NCBI RefSeq assembly: GCF_003597395.2
Contig: NC_133770.1
Location: 205,325,604-205,389,603 of the forward strand
Origin: Chelonoidis abingdonii
Taxonomy: Eukaryota > Chordata > Testudines > Testudinidae
DNA: 64,000 bases
Reading direction: 5' to 3'
The position numbers and the translations under genes are program-made. Below the pieces are notes generated by a model. It had not been told where the DNA came from and did not search any database. It worked only from the letters and a program-made list of their open reading frames with translations. Each line of letters begins with the position of its first letter. Positions within the stretch are counted from its first letter, which is position 1. Positions 24,797-34,679 of this stretch are shown here, piece by piece.

Positions 24797-26104
24797 TTAA
24801 AGGACTGGAAGCTGAGGACTTCAGGATCTAGTAATAACTTAGGGGTCTTTCAGATGCAGATCACTGGCTGAAATTCAACTTGGGTCAGTAGTAACACTAA
24901 TTGTCATATTCTAAAGTTGTCCAGTGGCCTATATGAAGTTAGAGGATTGACATGTCTACAGATCACAAATGCAACTGCCATTAACAAAGCCTCTAAAAGA
25001 GACCAGAGATTGCATGGCCATGGAGAATGAACTGACAATTCATCTTCAAATCAAGATAAAGACACATAAGGGAACTGTGCACTGCCACTTCTTATGCTCT
25101 TCTTATGGTAATTATTACCATTTATTATTTGTTGTGTACTGTGTTACAGTATCACCTAGAGGCCACACTCACAGACCATCCAGTTTATATACAGGTAACA
25201 AAAAGACAGTACCTGCATCAAAGAGTTTAGTCTTAAGCCCCAATCCTTTAAGATGCTATGACCAGCTTACAGGATCAGGTCTGTATAATGTGACAATAGA
25301 CAACAGGTGGATAGAACAAATTGGATATATATAGGATGAAAGTGAAATGACTGCTGGGATATCAATTAGCGGTGTCCAGTTGAAGACCACTACAACTGGA
25401 AAATGAAATCTGCTACCTTTCCTGAATACTAATACATTTGTAGGTAAAAATGTAAAAGGTGGCATATATTATAGCTACTATTTTATTATGAGTAATGACT
25501 ATGATGGGTTTTGTAAATTAATTTTCAGACTTCTCAGTTTAATTTTAATAAGCAGGCTGTTCAGTATTGGAAGTAGTGAAATCTGGAAAAAAAATTACAA
25601 GCTCAATCTGATGAATATATATGATCACATCTGGCAGCTATTAAGATATATACACAGATAAAAGTTCTTAACATTTAATTTAGGTTATATCACACATTCA
25701 TATTTCAATAATACTGTAAATGCTCTGTTTTTTATCTGGGTTAGAAGGCAGGCAGTGATTCTTTTTATTCTTCATTGGTATCACTTTCTCCTTCATTTTC
25801 CTATTTCCTCTTCTTTTTGATCTGTTTTGGTTTGTTGGTTGTTTTTCACCTCCCCTCATAGATTTCTTTGTATTTACAACAAACCACACAGACATTACAA
25901 AAAGATCCATTTGACAAACTTAGTTATAGATTTACTGATTTATTTGTGAAAGCGATCTCATATTTACATAATTTTTCATTACAAAGGATCCCAGCATGAT
26001 TTAGAAACTTAATAAAATGTTCACTGGGATTGTTTCATCCAGTGAAATGCAGCTATAGTTGTGGCTGAAGTGAAACAAAGCCACAGATGAACATCCTGGA
26101 GTTT
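24797..26104. other. AT-rich intergenic DNA, no gene seen
   Basis: The longest open frame is 121 codons (24969-25334, plus) with no domain and an unremarkable composition. No mobile element was recognised. Confidence 0.45.
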
Positions 26105-26516
26105 ACAATAAGGCTATTTCTACACTACACAGCTGTATCACTAAAAGGCATGCAGTGTTGCCACTGTTCGTCAGCAGGAGAGAGCTCCAGGGGGGCTGGA
26201 GCAATTTGTATAGTGGGGGTGCTGAAAGCCATTAAACCAAACTGTAAACCCTGTAGATAATGGAAACCACTTCAAGCCAGGGGGTACAACGGAAGTCCAG
26301 CCCCCTAGTTCCAGCACCTATGGAGAGCTCTCCTTCCAACAGAAAACTTCCACCCACAATGTGCAGCATTTGCTTTATTGGCAGGAGAGTGTTCCTGCTG
26401 ACAAAGCGCTGTGCATACCAGTGCTTGTCATCGGCAAAACTTTTATCTTCGGGGGGCTGGTTTTTTAACACCTCCGAAAAACAAAAGTTTTATTGTTCAG
26501 TTTCCAGTGTAGACAA
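26105..26516. mobile_element. DNA transposon with a second element nested inside
   Basis: The outer element starts 'GGCTATTTCTACACTACAC' and ends 'GTGTAGACAAAAGAC', inverted around the shared motif TCTACACT. Its interior is interrupted by a 135-bp insertion at 26188-26322. Removing that leaves about 270 bp with no coding capacity, a MITE of the same TCTACACTA type as 9191, 40394 and 45377. Confidence 0.65.
26180..26330. mobile_element. Nested hAT-like MITE with 8-bp target duplication
   Basis: The element spans 26188-26322, beginning 'CAGGGGGGCTGGAGC' and ending 'GTTCCAGCACCTATG' (imperfect inverted ends). GAGAGCTC flanks both sides (26180-26187 and 26323-26330). Because GAGAGCTC is itself partly palindromic, the exact border may shift by a base or two. 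It inserted into the outer element 26105-26516 and is therefore younger. Confidence 0.75.
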
Positions 26517-26524
26517 AAGACTAA

Positions 26525-26650
26525 GATAGTAAGCTCCTCGGGGCAAGGCAGGGCCTGTGTTTTTTGTATGTTTGTGCAACACATAACACAATGGAGCTTT
26601 GGTCCTGATTGAGGCCCCAGGGCATTGCTGCAATATAAATATTTAAAAAC
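26525..26650 (+). repeat. Probable L2/MIR-type repeat tail
   Basis: The segment 'TAAGCTCCTCGGGGCAAGGC' followed by 'TGTGCAACACATAACACAAT' and 'GGTCCTGATTGAGGCCCC' has the layout of the 3' portion of an old amniote L2/MIR-type repeat. The usual polyA-like end is replaced by 'CAATATAAATATTTAAA'. The class is inferred by eye only. Confidence 0.5.
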
Positions 26651-27269
26651 TTGGAAAATACCTTATATAATTGAAACTGCCAAGGAAATTTAAGTAGGTG
26701 CAATGCAATCACCCAAATTGGAATTTGGCAAGAATCTGAGAGTTACTACTCCTATTCTTTAAAAAGTGCCAAAAGATCTTTAATCAATATGAGTAGCTAG
26801 CACCTTTAGTTTTACATTTTACTTGAAAGATATAACATATGGTAGCACAGGGATCCCTAAAATATTGCTAAGGCATTGGTGCAGCACTGATTTTGAAGAA
26901 AGGATAGCACCTACCGAATCACCAACGCCTTACTGTGTTCTTTAGAGGTGTCCCATCAAAGTAATAGAATCCAGCCCTGTTTAACTTACAGGATCACAGT
27001 GCCAAGTGGTATGGTGACAGGCATCTAACGTTTGCCCCTGTTTAAAATATCTTTTGCTTTTTATTAACAATATTGTCCAATTTACTAGATGCATGATCTG
27101 CACACAAATTCTGACTTCAGCTGTTAACGTATTTTCTGACCACTCAACATTCTATTCCAGGATAGATAATAAGACTCAGACCTTCTGCAGCATATGTTGG
27201 CTGTCCTTTTGGTTTATGCCCTCAATTTCAGTCTACCCTGCCACAAGTTGTTCTCTCTGACCTACATTG
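26651..27269. other. Intergenic DNA, no gene seen
   Basis: One 68-codon open frame (27054-27260) with no domain. No repeat was recognised. Confidence 0.5.
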
Positions 27270-28745
27270 TGTAGCCTGCTGTAGAATTGTTCTTCAGTGG
27301 AGATGGAGAACAACTGATCACCATCCTCTTTGTAACAGCCCTTAAAATATTTGAAAACTGTTATCAGATCCTCCCTCAGTCTTCTTAAGACTAAACATGC
27401 TCAGTTTTGTTAACCTTTCCTCATAGATCACGGTTACTGCACTTTTTATCATTTTTGTTACTCTCCTCTAGATTCTCTGCAATTTGTCCAGATCTTTTCT
27501 GAAGTGTGGTGCCCAGAACTGGACCCCACACTCCAGCTGAGCTCTCACTAGTGCCAAGGACAATTATGTCCAGTGTTTTACGCACAAAATTCCTGTTTCT
27601 ATACACCAGAATTATCTTACCCCTTTTTTTCAACTACATCACATTGTCGACTAATCTTAAACTTGTGATCCACTATTACCCCTAGATCCTTTTCTGCAGT
27701 ACCATCTAGCCAAGTATTCCCCATTTTGTAGCTATGCATTTGATTTCTTTTCCTTCCAAAATGAAGTATTTTACATTTACATTTATTGAATTATATCTCT
27801 TGTTGAATTCAGAAAAAAATCTCTAATTTTTCAAGATCCTTTTGCATTCTAATCCTGTGCTCCAAAGTGCTTGCAACCCTTCCCAGCTTGATGTCATCTG
27901 CCAATTTTATGCGTACTCGCCACTCCATTATTGAAGACATTAATAAAAGTATTGAATTGTACCAGACCCAGGACTGACCTCTGTGGATCCCACTAGATAC
28001 ATCCCCCCAGTTTTACAGTGAACCATTGTTTGCTACTCTTCTAGTACAGTCTTTCAACCAGTTGTGAACCCATCTTACAGTGATTTCATCTAGGCTGCAT
28101 TTTCTTAGTTTCCTTATGACAATGTCATGCGACACTATGAAAAGCAATGGGTCTCAAACTTTTGTACTGGTGACCCCTTTCACGTAGGTAGCCTCTGAGT
28201 GCGACCCCCCCCCCCGATAAATGAAAAACACTTTTTTTATATATTTAAAACCATTAAAAATGCTGGATGCAAATTGGGGTTTGGGGTGGAGGCTGAGAGC
28301 TTTCAAACCCCGTGTAATAACCTTGCGACCCCCTGGGGGGTCTTGAACCCCAGTTTGAGACCCTCTGATGAAAAGCTTTACTAAACTCAAGATATATCTG
28401 TATTCTGCTTCCCCACCATCCATTAGGGCAGTAGCCCAGTAAAAGAAGGAAACTAGTTTGGTGTGACATGATTTGTTCTTGATAAATTCATGCTGGTTAT
28501 TCCTTATTACGCTATTAGCTTCCGTGTGCTTACAAATTGATTGTTTAATAACTTGTTCCAGTATCTTTGACTTTGCCATCCAGTATATTTGCCTTTCTCC
28601 ATTTCTCTGGGATCTCACCTGCCTTCCATGAGTTCTTGAAGATAATTGCTAACGGTTAAGAGATTGCTTCAGCTAGTTCCTTAAGTACCCTAGAATGAAT
28701 TTCATGAGACCCCGTTAACTTGAATACATCTAACTTACCTAAATA
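27270..28745 (-). mobile_element. CR1 LINE, reverse orientation, interrupted by a hAT element
   Basis: On the minus strand this CR1 segment starts near 28745 and reads into the beginning of the reverse transcriptase. The 154-residue open frame 28154-28618 contains 'AKSKILEQVIKQSICKHTEA' and 'NQHEFIKNKSCHTKL', matching the CR1 region just after the 'SVPGK' motif, and then runs artificially into the inserted hAT. CR1 similarity resumes at 28137 and continues to about 27270, where 'CTGTTACAAAGAGGATGGTG' marks the C-terminal part. No 3' tail is visible at 27270. All frames are disrupted. Confidence 0.8.
28137..28375. mobile_element. hAT-type MITE nested in CR1, perfect 8-bp target duplication
   Basis: The element spans 28145-28367 (223 bp). 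Ends are 'CAATGGGTCTCAAAC' and 'GTTTGAGACCCTCTG', inverted at 13 of 15 positions. ATGAAAAG occurs on both sides (28137-28144 and 28368-28375). Deleting the element and one copy of the duplication rejoins the CR1 reading 'GAAAAGCTTTACTAAACTC', which confirms the borders. The interior has a run of ten C at about 28206-28215 and no coding capacity. Confidence 0.95.
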
Positions 28746-28753
28746 TTCTTAAA

Positions 28754-29438
28754 TAAGAACATAAGAACAGCCATATTGGATCAGACCAAAGGTCCATCTA
28801 TCCCAGTATCCTGTCTTCTGACAGCGGCCAATGCCGGGTGCCCCAGAGGGAATGAACAGAATGGGTAGTCATCAAGTGATCCATACCCTGTCGCCCATTC
28901 ACAGCTTCTTGCAAACAAAGGTTAGGGACACCATCACTGCCCATTCTGGCTAATAGCCACGGATGGACCTATCCTCCATGAACTTATCTAGTTCTTTTTT
29001 TAACCCTGTAATAGTCTTGGCCTTCACAACATCTTCTGGCAAGAAGTTCCACAGGTTGACTGTGCTTTGTCTGAAAAATACTTCCTTTTGTTTGTTTTAA
29101 AGCTGCTGCCTATTAATTCCATTTGGTTTCCCCTAGTTCTTGTGTTATAAAAAGGAGTAAATAACACTTCCTTATTTGCTTTCTCCATATGCATCATGAT
29201 TTTATAGACCTCTAACATATCTCCCCTTAGTTGTCTCTTTTCCAAGCTGAAATGTCCAGTCTTATTAATTCTCCTTGTGATGGAAGATGTCCATACCCTG
29301 ATAATTTTTGTTGTCCTTTGCTGATCTTTTCATTCCACTATTTTTTTTTGAATGGGGCGACCACATCTGCATCAGTATTCAGGTGTGGGAATCAGGCGGA
29401 TTTATAGACGGCAATATGATATTTTAATGTCTTTATTA
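28754..29438 (-). mobile_element. CR1 LINE 3' end, reverse orientation
   Basis: On the minus strand the tail is 'TTCTTATGTTCTTA' at 28754, the same tail type as the CR1 at 9285. Upstream, the 73-residue frame 29024-29245 gives 'EKRQLRGDMLEVYKIM' and 'FKTNKRKYFSDKAQST', equivalent to the C-terminal 'KRRLRGDM...' region of the forward CR1 at 24400-24708. No reverse-transcriptase core is present. Confidence 0.85.
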
Positions 29439-30170
29439 CATAGACTCATAGACTTTAAGGTCAGAAGGGACCATTATGATCATCTAGTCTGACCTCCTGC
29501 ACAATGCAGGCCACAGAATCTCACCCATCCACTTCTGTAACAAACCCCTAACCTATGCCTGAGTATTGAAGTCATCAAATCCTTCCCTTAGAATTATGAA
29601 ATGTATATTTTATGACTGATTTCACCTAATTGCCTTTAACCTTCAAATTCACTCCCTATTCCTCCCTGTTGGTTAGAATCAAGTCTAAAATTACTGTACC
29701 CCTGGTTAGTTCCTCCACTTTCTGCAACAAAAAGTTGTTCCCAATACATTCCAATAATTTCTTGGAAAACTTGTCTTTTGCCTTAATACTTTCCCAATGG
29801 ATGTTTATGTAGCTAAAGTCCCCCATTACTACCAGGTCTTGTGTTTTGGACGTTTTTGTTCTTTGTTCTAGAAATAATTTATCCACTTCCTTTTCCTCAT
29901 TTGATGGTCTGTAATAGACCTCTAACATGACTTCACCACTGCTTTTTTTTGTTACCCCTTTTATCTGTACCCAGGGACTTTCAAGTGGTCTGCCTCTCAT
30001 CTCTTTCCAGACCTCGTAACACCTCCTCCCTTTTTTTATCATGCCTGTCCCTCCTGAACTAGCTATACCAATCCCTCTATAACAACCCCTCGATACCAAC
30101 ATTCCAGTCATGAGACTTATCACAGAAACTTGGTGGGATACCGAGTAAGTCAACTTTTCGCTCATGGACT
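29439..30170 (-). mobile_element. CR1 LINE with endonuclease remnant joined to 3' tail, reverse orientation
   Basis: The minus-strand 169-residue open frame 29656-30165 matches a CR1 apurinic-type endonuclease: '[20 protein letters not shown]' then '[15 protein letters not shown]', '[16 protein letters not shown]' (the GDFN metal/catalytic motif with N changed to S) and '[17 protein letters not shown]'. At about 29590 this passes into a 3' tail segment ending 'CTATGAGTCTATG' at 29439, skipping the reverse transcriptase. The copy either has a large internal deletion or is two CR1 fragments lying end to end. The loss of the asparagine suggests it could not have been active in its present form. 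Confidence 0.85.
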
Positions 30171-30717
30171 AATACTTCCAGTTATTCCTGTTTATTTCCA
30201 CATTCTTCACACTTGTTCCTCTGAAGAATTGCTGAACATCTTAAACTTTTAATGGGAGTTCAGCACCTCAGAGGATCAGAGGCTTTTGTTTTGTCCTGGT
30301 CAAAATCTCTTTACCTGAAAATGGCCTGTTTTAGAAGTGAAAATTTTCTGCTAAAATTCTTTTATTCTTACTACGTTGTTCCAGCTGTTCTATTAAAAAT
30401 TAACTCAAGAACTGAATTTTTTTTCAATTTTTAAAAACCAGAAAAACTGAAAATTTTTGAAAGCCAAACATTTTGAGTTTATGATTTTTCATAATACAAA
30501 CACAACCTGGAAACCTCTGAACAATTTTTTTCTTTGTGGGGGGGAGACGACTTTTTTCCTCTTTCAATTTTGTGTGTATGTGTGTGTGTGTGTGCATGGA
30601 AAATACTCTATCACTGCCATTGTACTATGTCTTACAATATCTGAAACACCTGAACTGATTACTCAAAATGCCTCTAGTATTTACTGTAAAGATGCTACAA
30701 TAAATTGTAAATTTCAT
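30171..30717. other. AT-rich intergenic DNA with a TG microsatellite
   Basis: Contains A/T-run sequence at 30300-30500 resembling that at 17400-17690 and a 'TGTGTATGTGTGTGTGTGTG' simple repeat near 30571-30592. No gene. Confidence 0.5.
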
Positions 30718-31513
30718 CATAGGTGCTGACCATGTTTTTTCCAAGGCTGGAGCACGCACAAAAAAAAATTAATGGGTGCTTAGCACCCACTGACATCCAA
30801 GCTTCCCTTCCTCCTCCCTTCCCCCAGTAATGCTCCCCCGATCAACTCCTCCGCCTCCCTCCCAGTGCCTCCTGCATGCCATGGAACAGCTGTTCAGGCA
30901 TGCAGGAGGTGCTGGGAGGGAAGGCAAGGAGTGGGGATGGGGGCGCACTTGAGGGATGGGCAGGAAGAGGCGGGGTGAGGCTTTGGGGGAAGCGGTTGAG
31001 TGGGGATGGGGTGGGGCGGGGGAAGGTTGGGAAGAGGTGGGGTGGGAGTGGGGGCTAGAGATAAAGGGTGGAGCGGGAGCCAGGACCGGCGCTAGGGTTT
31101 CTTGAGCCCTAGGCACATGGCCATTTCGCCACCTCCCGCGCTGATCCCATGGCTTCGGTGGAGCTGCTGCAGTCATTCCTGCGGAGGGTCCGTTGGTCCG
31201 TGGCTCTGGTGGAGCTGCCGCAGGCATGCCTGCGGATGGTCCACTGGAGCCGCGCAAGCAGCTGACCGTCCGCAGGCATGACTGCGGCAGCTCCACCGGA
31301 GCCACGGACCAGCGGACCCTCCTCAGGCATGCCTGGGGCAGGTCATCTGAAGCCGCCTGCCACCCCCCCGGCAAAATGCCGCCCCCCGAATAATCCTGGT
31401 GCCCTAGGCGATTGCCTAGGCTGCCTAAATGGTAGCGCCGGCCCTGGCGGGAGCATGGCCTGGGGCAGATGGGGCATCGAGCGTCCCTAGGTAAAGAGGA
31501 AGTTGGTGCCTAT
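30718..31513. mobile_element. hAT-like element interrupted by a younger hAT
   Basis: The left end 'CATAGGTGCTGACC' and right end 'GTTGGTGCCTATAG' are imperfect inverted partners. The left end resembles the reverse of the small nested element at 26188-26322 ('CATAGGTGCTGGAAC'). The interior is purine-rich and GC-rich, giving a 201-codon open frame on the minus strand (30769-31374) made largely of low-complexity proline and serine, with no domain; I do not call it a gene. No target duplication was found. Confidence 0.55.
31073..31454. mobile_element. hAT-type element with perfect 8-bp target duplication and repetitive core
   Basis: The element spans 31081-31446 (366 bp) with ends 'CAGGACCGGCGCTAG' and 'TAGCGCCGGCCCTG', inverted almost perfectly. 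GCGGGAGC lies on both sides (31073-31080 and 31447-31454). The core (about 31140-31345) is built from related GC-rich units containing 'GGAGCTGCCGCAGGCATGCC' in one direction and 'GGCATGACTGCGGCAGCTCC' in the other, so it can fold back on itself. There is no transposase. Confidence 0.93.
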
Positions 31514-32023
31514 AGGACTAGTCTTGTACTTAAAGTTGGGAATGTGCCCAGATTTTTGCTGAATCAAAGCTATTGCTTTCTATGAAATTCATTTAGTTAG
31601 ATCTCAGTATTCTTTCCAAATTTCCATAAGAAATAAACAGGGGTTTTTTTGTTTAGAATAGCTGAAACATGCTTTCACATACTAGAATATGCCTCATTAA
31701 TGGATCTATTTCTTGTCTCCAACAGGTTCTTAAAGAAAGTAATAACAGTATTTCAGCAATGCAACTTTCATAGAAGACTGTCTGTGGTACTCAGTTTTCA
31801 TAGCCTGGGCATGAAATAAACTTTTAAAGAGTCCCTTTTACAGAACACACTTTTCTGTAGTTGTATCGTAATTTTATTGAAGACAAAAATCTATGCCAAT
31901 AACAAAAGTCTTTATGACTGCACTGAAAAACAAATATTTAAATCTAACATTTATCCTTTCCATTTTTTATTTACTTTTCTCTTTAGATTCTTGTTACCAA
32001 GCACAGCACTTGCTATGTTCCTC
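31514..32023. other. Intergenic DNA, no gene seen
   Basis: AT-rich unique sequence with no recognisable feature. Confidence 0.5.
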
Positions 32024-32118
32024 TTTGACAGGTAAATATCAGTGAGTAGCGATGTTAGTCTGTATCCACAAACACAACAAGGAGTCCGATGGCATCTTAA
32101 AGTCTAACAGTTTTATTT

Positions 32119-32163
32119 GGGCATAAGCTTTTGTGGGTAAAAAAACCACTTCTTCAGATTCAT
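32119..32163 (-). ncRNA. Hammerhead ribozyme motif, core mutated
   Basis: On the minus strand CTGAAGA matches CUGANGA, but the second box reads AAAA where GAAA is required, and the 5' side of stem II has lost one G. Predicted inactive. Confidence 0.6.
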
Positions 32164-32792
32164 GGAGTGAAAGTTACAGATGCAGGCATTGTATAATGAC
32201 ACATGAAGAGAAGGAAGTTACCTCACAAGTGGAGAACCAGTGTTGACAGGGTCAATTTGATCAGGGTGGATGTAGTCCACTCCCAATAATAGATGAGGAG
32301 ATGTCAGTTCCGGGAGAGGCAAAGCTGCTTTTGTAATAAGCCAGCCACTCCTAGTCCCTATCCAAGCCCAAGTTAATGGTGTTAAATTTGCAAATGAATT
32401 TTAGTTTTGCTGTTTCTCTTTGAAGTCTGTTTCTGAAGTTTTTTTATTCAGGTATACAGTAGCTACTTTTGAATCTGTTATAGAATGTCCAGGAAGTGTT
32501 CTCCTAGTGGCTTTTGTATGTTACCATTCCTGATGTCCGATTTGTGTCCATTTATTCTTTTACGTAGGGACTGTCCGGTTTGGCCAATGTACATGTCAGA
32601 GGGGCATTGCTGCACATGATTGCATATGTAACATTAGTAGACATGCAGGTGAATGAGCCGCTAATGGTATGGCTGATGTAGTTGGGTCCTCTGATCGAAC
32701 TGGCCCTGTCAACACTGGTTCTACATTTGTGAGGTAACTCCCTCCTCTTCTTGTGTCATTATATAATGCCTGCATCTGTAATTTCACTCCAT

Positions 32793-32836
32793 GCATCTGA
32801 AGAAGTGGGTTTTTTTACCCACGAAAGCTTATGCCC
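32793..32836 (+). ncRNA. Hammerhead ribozyme motif, core intact
   Basis: CTGAAGA (32797-32803) fits CUGANGA because the fifth base of the box is free to vary; the stem 'GTGGGTTTTTTTACCCAC' pairs; GAAA lies at 32823-32826; and 'GCTTATGCCC' follows. Unlike the motif at 18921-18963, the base string after the short stem III reads CCC rather than CUC, so the cleavage site is not canonical. The core is intact but activity is less certain. Confidence 0.6.
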
Positions 32837-32894
32837 AAATAAATCTGTTAGCCTTTAAGGTACCATCAGACTCCTTGTTTTTTTGACAGGTAAA

Positions 32895-34008
32895 AAAATG
32901 TATAATAAAACTGAAAATTTCAGGTTTGATTTTATTATACTCTAACAGTTTAGACCCCATGCCATATAAAAGGCTGCAATTTTCCACTTGCTTGATAAAA
33001 GAAATGTATTTGCTTTGAGATGTGTTCTTGTATTTTACATTTGCTGGCTCATAAGCCACTAGAAATTTCTGAAGATGAAAACATAAATTGAAGTACTGAA
33101 CAAGGTCATTCTGCTGGCAGACCAACCTAATCCAAATTATGGGGCTAAGTTATGACAGTACCAGCATTGTTTTTCAGCCAAGGTATGTTTTGTAGTTCTT
33201 TTCTTAGTAATGTTTCATGTATTTTGTTTTACTGCAATAAAGAGAAATGGACAAAAATAAGAACCAACAAGAAGTGAATTTCAAGCCAAAACCCTGATGT
33301 AATGTTGCTGAGTTTAAATATAGACAATTACCACACTTCAGATTCCATTACTCTCTGGGCTTTGCTGATATCCCATGATGAATTTAGATCTGTGAGAATT
33401 GATATAATGTTGTAAAAATAATATTTGTAAACTTTTTTGTTCTGAACAACTGCTCAGTTTGATCATATTTATGCCACTTATCAGTTATTCCCATAGTTGT
33501 ATGAACAGAGTTTTGTTCACAGAAATGTTTGAGGGACTAGCTAACAGTTTAGGGAGGGGTATGCTAGGGCATGCACTGGGGCAGGAAAGGGCAAATTTTA
33601 GGAGGCCCTGGAGCTGCCCTTATTTGCCTGGCACCCTTCTGCTCAAATTCAGGACTTGGAAAGGCACCTATGTAGGGATATTAAAGAAGGTACTAACAGT
33701 GATTCCCCCAAGTGACAGTGACCCCCCAGTTTCACCAAGTACAAAAAACTTTTAGTTCTTCTGTTAAAATTTGTAAGCTCCTGTCTGGAGAAACCATTGA
33801 TGGTATCTGTCTTGTGAAAGATACTCTATTACTATGTAAAACTTACAAACAAGTTCATTGACTTTGTTCTTGAAGTAAACACTATGTTACCTGTAATTGA
33901 TACAATTTAAACAAATGCTATAAGCCGTTAAGTGACTTTCACTTCATTGTAACAGCAACGGCTCCTAGGCACACACCCCGAAAGTGGTGGAGACAGTAAA
34001 TTAAAATA
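32895..34008. other. Intergenic DNA, no gene seen
   Basis: One 98-codon open frame on each strand (32829-33125 minus, 33459-33755 plus) without recognisable domains. No repeat was identified. Confidence 0.5.
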
Positions 34009-34679
34009 TGTTAAGATATGGAATGTATGTTGATGAATGCTTGATGTACATGAATGGTTAGGGAGGTGCCAACTTAGAAAGGAAGTATCCATCAGCCAAA
34101 GAATGTGTCAAGTGGACCACCAGACAACCCCCAGAGGGTAAATTGGGATCCACCCCAACACCTAGAAGGATGAGAAACACAAACTTTGGACAGAGTGGAG
34201 CCACCAGGAATGTGCCACTTTAGACAGTGTGGAGCCACCAGGAATGTACCATCTGCTGATTGAGTCAGCAACAGCAGGATGAAACAGCTCCCATAGACTA
34301 ACATAGGAATTCATTCCTATAAGAATGAACTCCAAAAACTGAGGACTTTGAGTCTCTGGTTCTGCTGCCAGCCTCCAGGAGCATCAGGTGCATCTGACAC
34401 AGACTCAGCTCCATCCTCATCACCAAGATACCTGGCCAGTAACTTGAGCTACTTCTAGGCTGGTAACTATAACACCTATACAGAACTTGAATGAATGATT
34501 GTGTGAATGAATATATATATGTGTGTGTGTATTAGGAATAAGTAGAACTAGGAATAAGTAGTCAAACAACGTTGTTTACTTTTATCTTTTGCTTTATTAT
34601 TATATTTACAATAAATGTGGTATCTTTGTCTTATCCCTCTTAATAAGATCCTGCTGGTTTTTATTATATTGGTACAACA
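34009..34679 (+). mobile_element. 5' LTR of an endogenous retrovirus
   Basis: The segment starts TGTTAAG and ends GGTACAACA, has the polyadenylation-like signal 'ACAATAAATG' at about 34609, and is followed by 'TTTTGGTGGAGAATTGC', the position and style of a primer-binding site; I could not assign the tRNA. Inside, 'GTGGAGCCACCAGGAATGT' occurs twice (about 34195 and 34232), a short tandem duplication. A TA-repeat followed by TG-repeat lies near 34510-34531. The matching 3' LTR is not in the next 2.5 kb, so the provirus is truncated. Confidence 0.7.

Larger units (their letters stand above)
32024..32894 (-). mobile_element. Penelope-like element with inverted ends, GIY-YIG remnant and 13-bp target duplication
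   Basis: TTTGACAGGTAAA occurs at 32024-32036 and again at 32882-32894, a perfect 13-bp target duplication enclosing 845 bp. On the minus strand about 32360-32640 gives, across frames, a GIY-YIG endonuclease remnant including 'DMYIGQTGQSLRKRINGHKS', the conserved nuclease core, and downstream segments up to a hammerhead motif at 32119-32163. Beyond the 5' side, 32695-32881 is a second copy of the element's 3' end in the opposite orientation with its own hammerhead motif. The reverse transcriptase is missing. The family differs from the one at 18869-22192: its stem is 'GTGGGTTTTTTTACCCAC'. Confidence 0.9.

Noticed and set aside
28154..28618. 154-codon minus-strand frame as a host gene
   Set aside because: It is CR1 reverse-transcriptase sequence that reads into the inserted hAT element.
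30769..31374. 201-codon minus-strand open frame
   Set aside because: It spans an older hAT-like element and the younger hAT inserted in it, so it cannot be an ancestral gene. Composition is low-complexity Pro/Ser.
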